64,000 nt of DNA from NCBI GenBank assembly GCA_023251515.1, contig JAHEYQ010000022.1, forward strand, positions 1 through 64,000, written 5' to 3'. This document shows, piece by piece, positions 62,001 through 64,000 of this stretch. The position numbers and the translations under genes are program-made. Under the pieces are notes generated by a model. That model had not been told where the DNA came from and made no database searches. It saw only the letters and a program-made list of their open reading frames with translations. The stretch is from Bacteroidales bacterium. GTDB taxonomy: Bacteria > Bacteroidota > Bacteroidia > Bacteroidales > JACABE01. The stretch's first letter is position 1. Every line of letters starts with the position of its first letter.

Positions 62001-64000
62001 TTTACAACTTCCTGACGCCAGTCTGAATTTAAAGCAGGGGTGAAAGTTGTAGAAGCTGAGCCTCCGGTTGATAATTCTGCTCCTCCTTTAACATATATAG
62101 GTAAAGAATTATATGATGTTCCACAATCTGTTGAATAAAAAATTCTTAGTGTATCTACACTGGTTACCGAATAATATCTGTAAGCTACATTAAAAACTAA
62201 TTTAGGATTTGAAGCAGTTGACAGATCAAACGTAGGCGAAAGTAAATCATCTGTTTGACCTAAATAAGTAGATGAATAATTGTAAAAATCTATAAAAGCA
62301 GCACTATCACTTCCACTTTGTTTGCCCGCAACAAGTTTATTTGCCCATGTTTTATTAGCATCCGGATTTACGACTGACCAACCAGTAGGAGGAAATGATG
62401 TTTCAAAGTTTTGTATATATGGAACAGATTGTTTAACACAAGTTAACGTAGAAAAACTTAGTTCGTTTCCATAGCTTTCTCCCATTAAATTTGCGGCATA
62501 AGCTTTTATGAAATATGTTGTTCCCGGGCTAAGATTACTTAATGTAATCATATAATTTCCAGTTGTATCCATTGGGTTTGTTGTTGCGGTTATTACACCT
62601 GCGTCTCCTGAAAATTGACCTGAAGTTGTTGAGTACACAATTGCAGTAAATTGGATTGGACTGTATAAATTTGAATTTAGAGTACAATAAATATTAGCTG
62701 TTGTTGTTGTTATGTTTCTGATAGAGTCGGTATTTATTATCGGTAAAAAGGCTTCTGTTGTAAACATAATATCAGTTCCGTAAGATGTTCCCTGACTGTT
62801 GATTGCATATGCTCTGGCATAATATGTTGATAAAGGATTTAGATTTGTTATATTTACACTAAAATTTCCGTTATAAATTATTGGATTTGTATTAACCTTA
62901 GTAACATCAGTTCCACCAATAACAGGATTTGGTGAACTTGAATAAATGATTCCGCTTTCTGTGATAGATGAACTTCCTATAGAAAGAATACTTCCGTTGC
63001 AACTAACTGAATTATAAGTTATATTAGTTGCAGGTAATGAATTTACAACCGGAGCGGATAACCAAATTAATGCTGCATATTCAGGATGATCTATAAATGG
63101 ATTTCTGTTTCCCTGAATACTGTAAATGGCGTTGTTTCTGTTTATTTCTTTTTGGCTAACAGGATCATTATTATGCCACTCCAATAATAAATTTATCTGC
63201 CATGGTTTAAAACCAGGGAACGTAGTACCATCAAAACAATCAGCTGCATTAAGATTATAATTAATCCATGAACTTATTCTGTTTTCATAACGGGTAGCCA
63301 TATATAGTAACATACGGGCAAAATCACCCTTGTATTCATTTATTGGTTCAAAAACAATAGATTGAGTCCCATTGTAGCCAGAGTAAGAGCAAGGTCCTCT
63401 TTTGCTTCCATTGCTTGAAGTATAATTTGGAGAAGAAACAGTTCCAAATGTATAATTACCCTTCATATTATTAACATAACCATCAGTTGGAATAGTTGTA
63501 TTCAAATCAGTGTACATAGTATCTGTTGTTGAATTGTTCCACCAGCTAATTGGTATAGATTGTACACGGTTGAAGCAATTTCCTTCTGAAGTAATAGTCC
63601 CACATTGGTTAGTAACAAATGTATATTCATAATTTGTATCACATGTTTTATCACTATACATATCCCAAACTTTGCCATTATATTTTTTGTCAGTTGATTG
63701 AAAATCAGTCCACAAATTGGTAATTATGCGTTTTGTGTGAGTTTTAATAATATTATGCAATTGGTTTTTTAGTAATGCTCCATTTCCTGTTGCAGTACTA
63801 TAATAATTTGTCGGTATTGCATTTGAGATGCAAGTTCCACTGACACTTACAGTTTTTGATGTAACACCTGTTGTTGCGATTGTTATATTTCCGTTTAAAG
63901 CACCTAATGTTGCAGGATTAAATTTAACCCAAACTCTTGTATAAGGAACAGTTCCTGAGGTAGGTATGATATTAATACTTGAAGCAAATCCTGTATTACA
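56063..64000 (-). CDS. Giant secreted protein: degenerate endonuclease I domain and 15 Ig-like repeats (5' end beyond the window)
   Basis: The frame is open from the right edge to TAA at 56063, at least 2645 residues; the true start lies outside. In order (numbered from the edge): end of a beta-sandwich (1-56); an endonuclease I domain (about 66-313), recognisable from NYYSTATGNGALLKNQLHNI, PTDGYVNNMKGNY and RNPFIDHPEYA, but with NRVQSIPISWW where the family has NREHSFP-like, so Glu and the catalytic His are gone; two fibronectin-III-like domains; a choice-of-anchor-J/MAM-like domain; a third FN3-like domain; a second anchor-J domain; a PKD-like domain; fifteen Ig-like repeats of about 89 residues (56850-60880) with a Cys pair and WQ(Q/K) core; and a C-terminal domain with FFEGLYIGNNSMHPV and YYIVIKSRNHIETWS. 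I see no classical T9SS tail. Confidence 0.85.
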   Translation of the reverse strand, partial: CNTGFASSINIIPTSGTVPYTRVWVKFNPATLGALNGNITIATTGVTSKTVSVSGTCISNAIPTNYYSTATGNGALLKNQLHNIIKTHTKRIITNLWTDFQSTDKKYNGKVWDMYSDKTCDTNYEYTFVTNQCGTITSEGNCFNRVQSIPISWWNNSTTDTMYTDLNTTIPTDGYVNNMKGNYTFGTVSSPNYTSSNGSKRGPCSYSGYNGTQSIVFEPINEYKGDFARMLLYMATRYENRISSWINYNLNAADCFDGTTFPGFKPWQINLLLEWHNNDPVSQKEINRNNAIYSIQGNRNPFIDHPEYAALIWLSAPVVNSLPATNITYNSVSCNGSILSIGSSSITESGIIYSSSPNPVIGGTDVTKVNTNPIIYNGNFSVNITNLNPLSTYYARAYAINSQGTSYGTDIMFTTEAFLPIINTDSIRNITTTTANIYCTLNSNLYSPIQFTAIVYSTTSGQFSGDAGVITATTNPMDTTGNYMITLSNLSPGTTYFIKAYAANLMGESYGNELSFSTLTCVKQSVPYIQNFETSFPPTGWSVVNPDANKTWANKLVAGKQSGSDSAAFIDFYNYSSTYLGQTDDLLSPTFDLSTASNPKLVFNVAYRYYSVTSVDTLRIFYSTDCGTSYNSLPIYVKGGAELSTGGSASTTFTPALNSDWRQEVVNLGFLAGNNVKLKFQAVNDYGNNLYIDDIQIIPDGYMKPTVFTYNATVLNTDTVIIYGRVNANGLPTNLQFDYGQTISYTNSITATPNLVGGDTNINVYQYLVGLPVNSTFHYRISATNSIGTTYGNDVIFNTPCTVFNLPIVENFDNTMRPNCWTVQNTSGLTDKWSISNTANAGGFANELKSTYQTLNGTTRFVSPAFNTLGKNSIKLLFKHYFDDFTTGTNIKIQSSNNGINWTDESFAFASGNGNIGPIDVSLLISNNLNSPTTYLALVVSDSLGKYDYWYIDNIRIEDNPSLPNFIANRTNTCLNDSITFYDTSQGIINSYLWNFGSGAIPQTATGLGPHIVKYSNSGMKNISLTINGQNTIVKSNYITIFENPVGGQVTGSGNVCVGQSTGNLNLINYNGNILKWQKRYNNGAWTDISNTNNTYTEITTTAGSWEYRVEVSNLGCNSIFSNIYTFEVYTLPIVGNISASSTSVCSGGISTLILDSYLGNIQWEQSTSGSGNWTDVLTGIGYNSNNFTTTPVYSSMYYRAKVTLNNCSPVHSNAVYILMNDSPIAGTASSTVSSICNSGTTVLKLNGYSGNIQWQQSNDSLIWSDVISGTGYNSANFTTSTLTQTTYFRAKVNINSCIAYSNSLKILVSPSPIAGTVNVQGTPMCGGNSAILTLNNSSGNIQWIQSSTGTGNWTDVTTGNGYNSIVFTTSNLYSTTYFRARLNSGICGIVYSPISNVYVYPQVIGGTAIANSNVCSGNSTSIILNGSSGTINWQQTNDTTAIWANAIGGNGSNTANYTTPPLTSPVYYRAKLTGTLCPDAYSNIIAININTSSVSGEITSLQQTICEGSSATLNINGYNGNIQWQQSINGIDNWSDLISGTGYNSDSYITNTLSSSSYFRAKVTNGSCSSAFTVPTLINIDLMPVAGSINPLNQNICYGNTANISLTNSFGNIQWQVSDNASNWINVNNGSGATNSNYTTGILQSNKYFRANLSNGVCPSTNSNIATVQISPIPSGGTVSVGNNNFCSGGSSSLNLSNYTGSILWEQSNDSITWANVTGGNGSTNASYTTSSLGQNTYFRAKLSLGSCINYSNTVKINVFPLAVQGTISVSGSPLCAGSNATLTLNNSAGNVQWLQSATGGGNWTNVTSGSGYNSTVLTTSNLLSSTSFRAKLTSGNCPIVYSPISSVVVFPQPIGGNASALNSQLCLGSSTSINLTSYSGNISWEQSNDGTTWTMVNGGSGNSTSIYNTPVLTSKRYYRAKLMSGICEPSYSNIVEILVSSPSISGIASSAEDTLCVNSTTILNLTNYTGTIQWQQSSDGNTWNNLVSGNFNSDSYQTENLNQSTYYRAKVSNGGCNSVYSNNLFIKIFENPIAGNIVLENDTLCYGTMLNTDLMNYQGTIQWQNSFDNTNWSDIFNMNLANLNLLVDSSMYIRAKITNGVCAEVYSPSNLIIIKNQTIAGEVIGSKSICIGNSTSDLILKNYSGSITKWQKSLNNGNWIDINNTDTLYSEIPDSHGIWMYRAVLENQPCPVSYAESAVITVKEIPIAGYVSGDKSICFGSSTDTLKAIGNTINISKWQKRFNDEMWIDIDYQDSTYTEIPNLAGKWNYRIAVSNGVCDTVFSTLATIYVIEAPDGGQITGSKSICYGNSTDTLTLINYNSNIIKWQKRLNSGNWFDLAITIDKYSEFPQETGVWDFRAISYNGVCDTVYSGLATIIVNSLPSIFAGNDTIIYAGEGILLNANGGDSYIWNNNISQNIIFYPDTSADYIVTGIDNNSCSNSDTVSVLVRNKILDLKLFFEGLYIGNNSMHPVMNQAGIANWSNEVADKITVELHNSFAPFDTIYIDTNVFLQTNGIALLRKLPPSLNGDYYIVIKSRNHIETWSGLPVSFLNDTTSYDFSVSSDKAFGDNLKQINSNNPQNIINQNTNNQNDISILKTLNYSPDRFTLLLIPDNNPALLKVIIIDKTTNNTYQKIINKNDYYK
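56850..60880 (-). repeat. Fifteen-fold repeat of about 268 nt encoding Ig-like modules
   Basis: Each module encodes a start P(I/V)AG, a Cys, a WQ(Q/K)S strand, a YRAK or FRAK strand and a second Cys. Modules 1 and 13-15 belong to a KWQK(R/S) subtype with TEI(P/T), modules 2-12 to a QWQQS subtype. Modules 3-6 resemble modules 8-11 one to one, about 1.35 kb apart, showing duplication of a five-module block. Confidence 0.8.

Overview
The window is a low-GC stretch from a member of the Bacteroidetes, probably class Bacteroidia. The evidence is a SusC/SusD pair, LptD, the type IX secretion (T9SS) protein PorT directly behind UbiE, several proteins with T9SS C-terminal sorting domains, an OadG-type subunit, and repeated promoters of the phylum's form TTTG-N19-21-TAnnTTTG. 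Citrate lyase, an OadG-like subunit and menaquinone-type UbiE suggest an anaerobe or facultative anaerobe, but this is inference. I see no rRNA, CRISPR array, prophage, transposase or integrase.

Layout. 1-663: non-coding, with a 35-nt palindrome and a 42-nt tandem array. 664-7709: envelope genes (lptD, amidase, MCE protein) and hutU. 7808-11183: two T9SS-sorted proteins sharing a domain. 11381-15985: heptose kinase, ubiE, porT, FAD protein, tRNA-Glu, rpsT. 16135-20909: hutH, then an operon of LtaS-like enzyme, lipid kinase and SUI1/YciH protein on the minus strand. 21126-24580: two tiny lipoproteins, then a fused citDE gene with citF. 24629-28736: sugar transferase with lipoprotein, Gfo/Idh oxidoreductase, pcm. 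28775-36132: two TonB-dependent receptors, the second paired with SusD. 36230-38131: pdxH and a TPR protein with overlapping divergent promoters. 38170-38710: a 43-nt tandem array that changes sequence family midway. 38772-45051: LruC protein and lipoprotein, a Fic gene bracketed by an 88-nt direct repeat, two methyltransferases, a glucosaminidase. 45149-50748: a T9SS type-B gene broken by one TGA, a small TonB-like protein, a T9SS protein coupled to a Cthe_2159-like beta-helix protein. 50809-55957: an unknown gene, an OadG-like gene with a small membrane ORF, a two-component system, another small membrane ORF, folA, a second TonB-like protein. 56063-64000: a giant secreted protein running off the right edge.

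The observations I rate highest are these. (1) Triple TTTAAT boxes at 11-nt spacing occur on both sides of the two-component genes, each exactly 21 nt before a weak -7 element; they look like the response regulator's operators and connect an orphan OadG-like subunit with two membrane microproteins. (2) The Fic gene (catalytic His replaced by Gln) lies between two 88-nt copies of the 3' end of its neighbour, with a symmetric four-box operator over its promoter. (3) The giant protein carries an endonuclease I domain whose catalytic motif is lost, then 15 Ig-like repeats with a higher-order period of five. (4) HutH has Ala-Cys-Gly where the MIO cofactor normally forms from Ala-Ser-Gly. (5) citDE is fused and paired only with citF.

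Many genes use TTG or GTG starts. Where the longest reading frame would overlap a promoter or a divergent gene, I chose a later ATG and say so.
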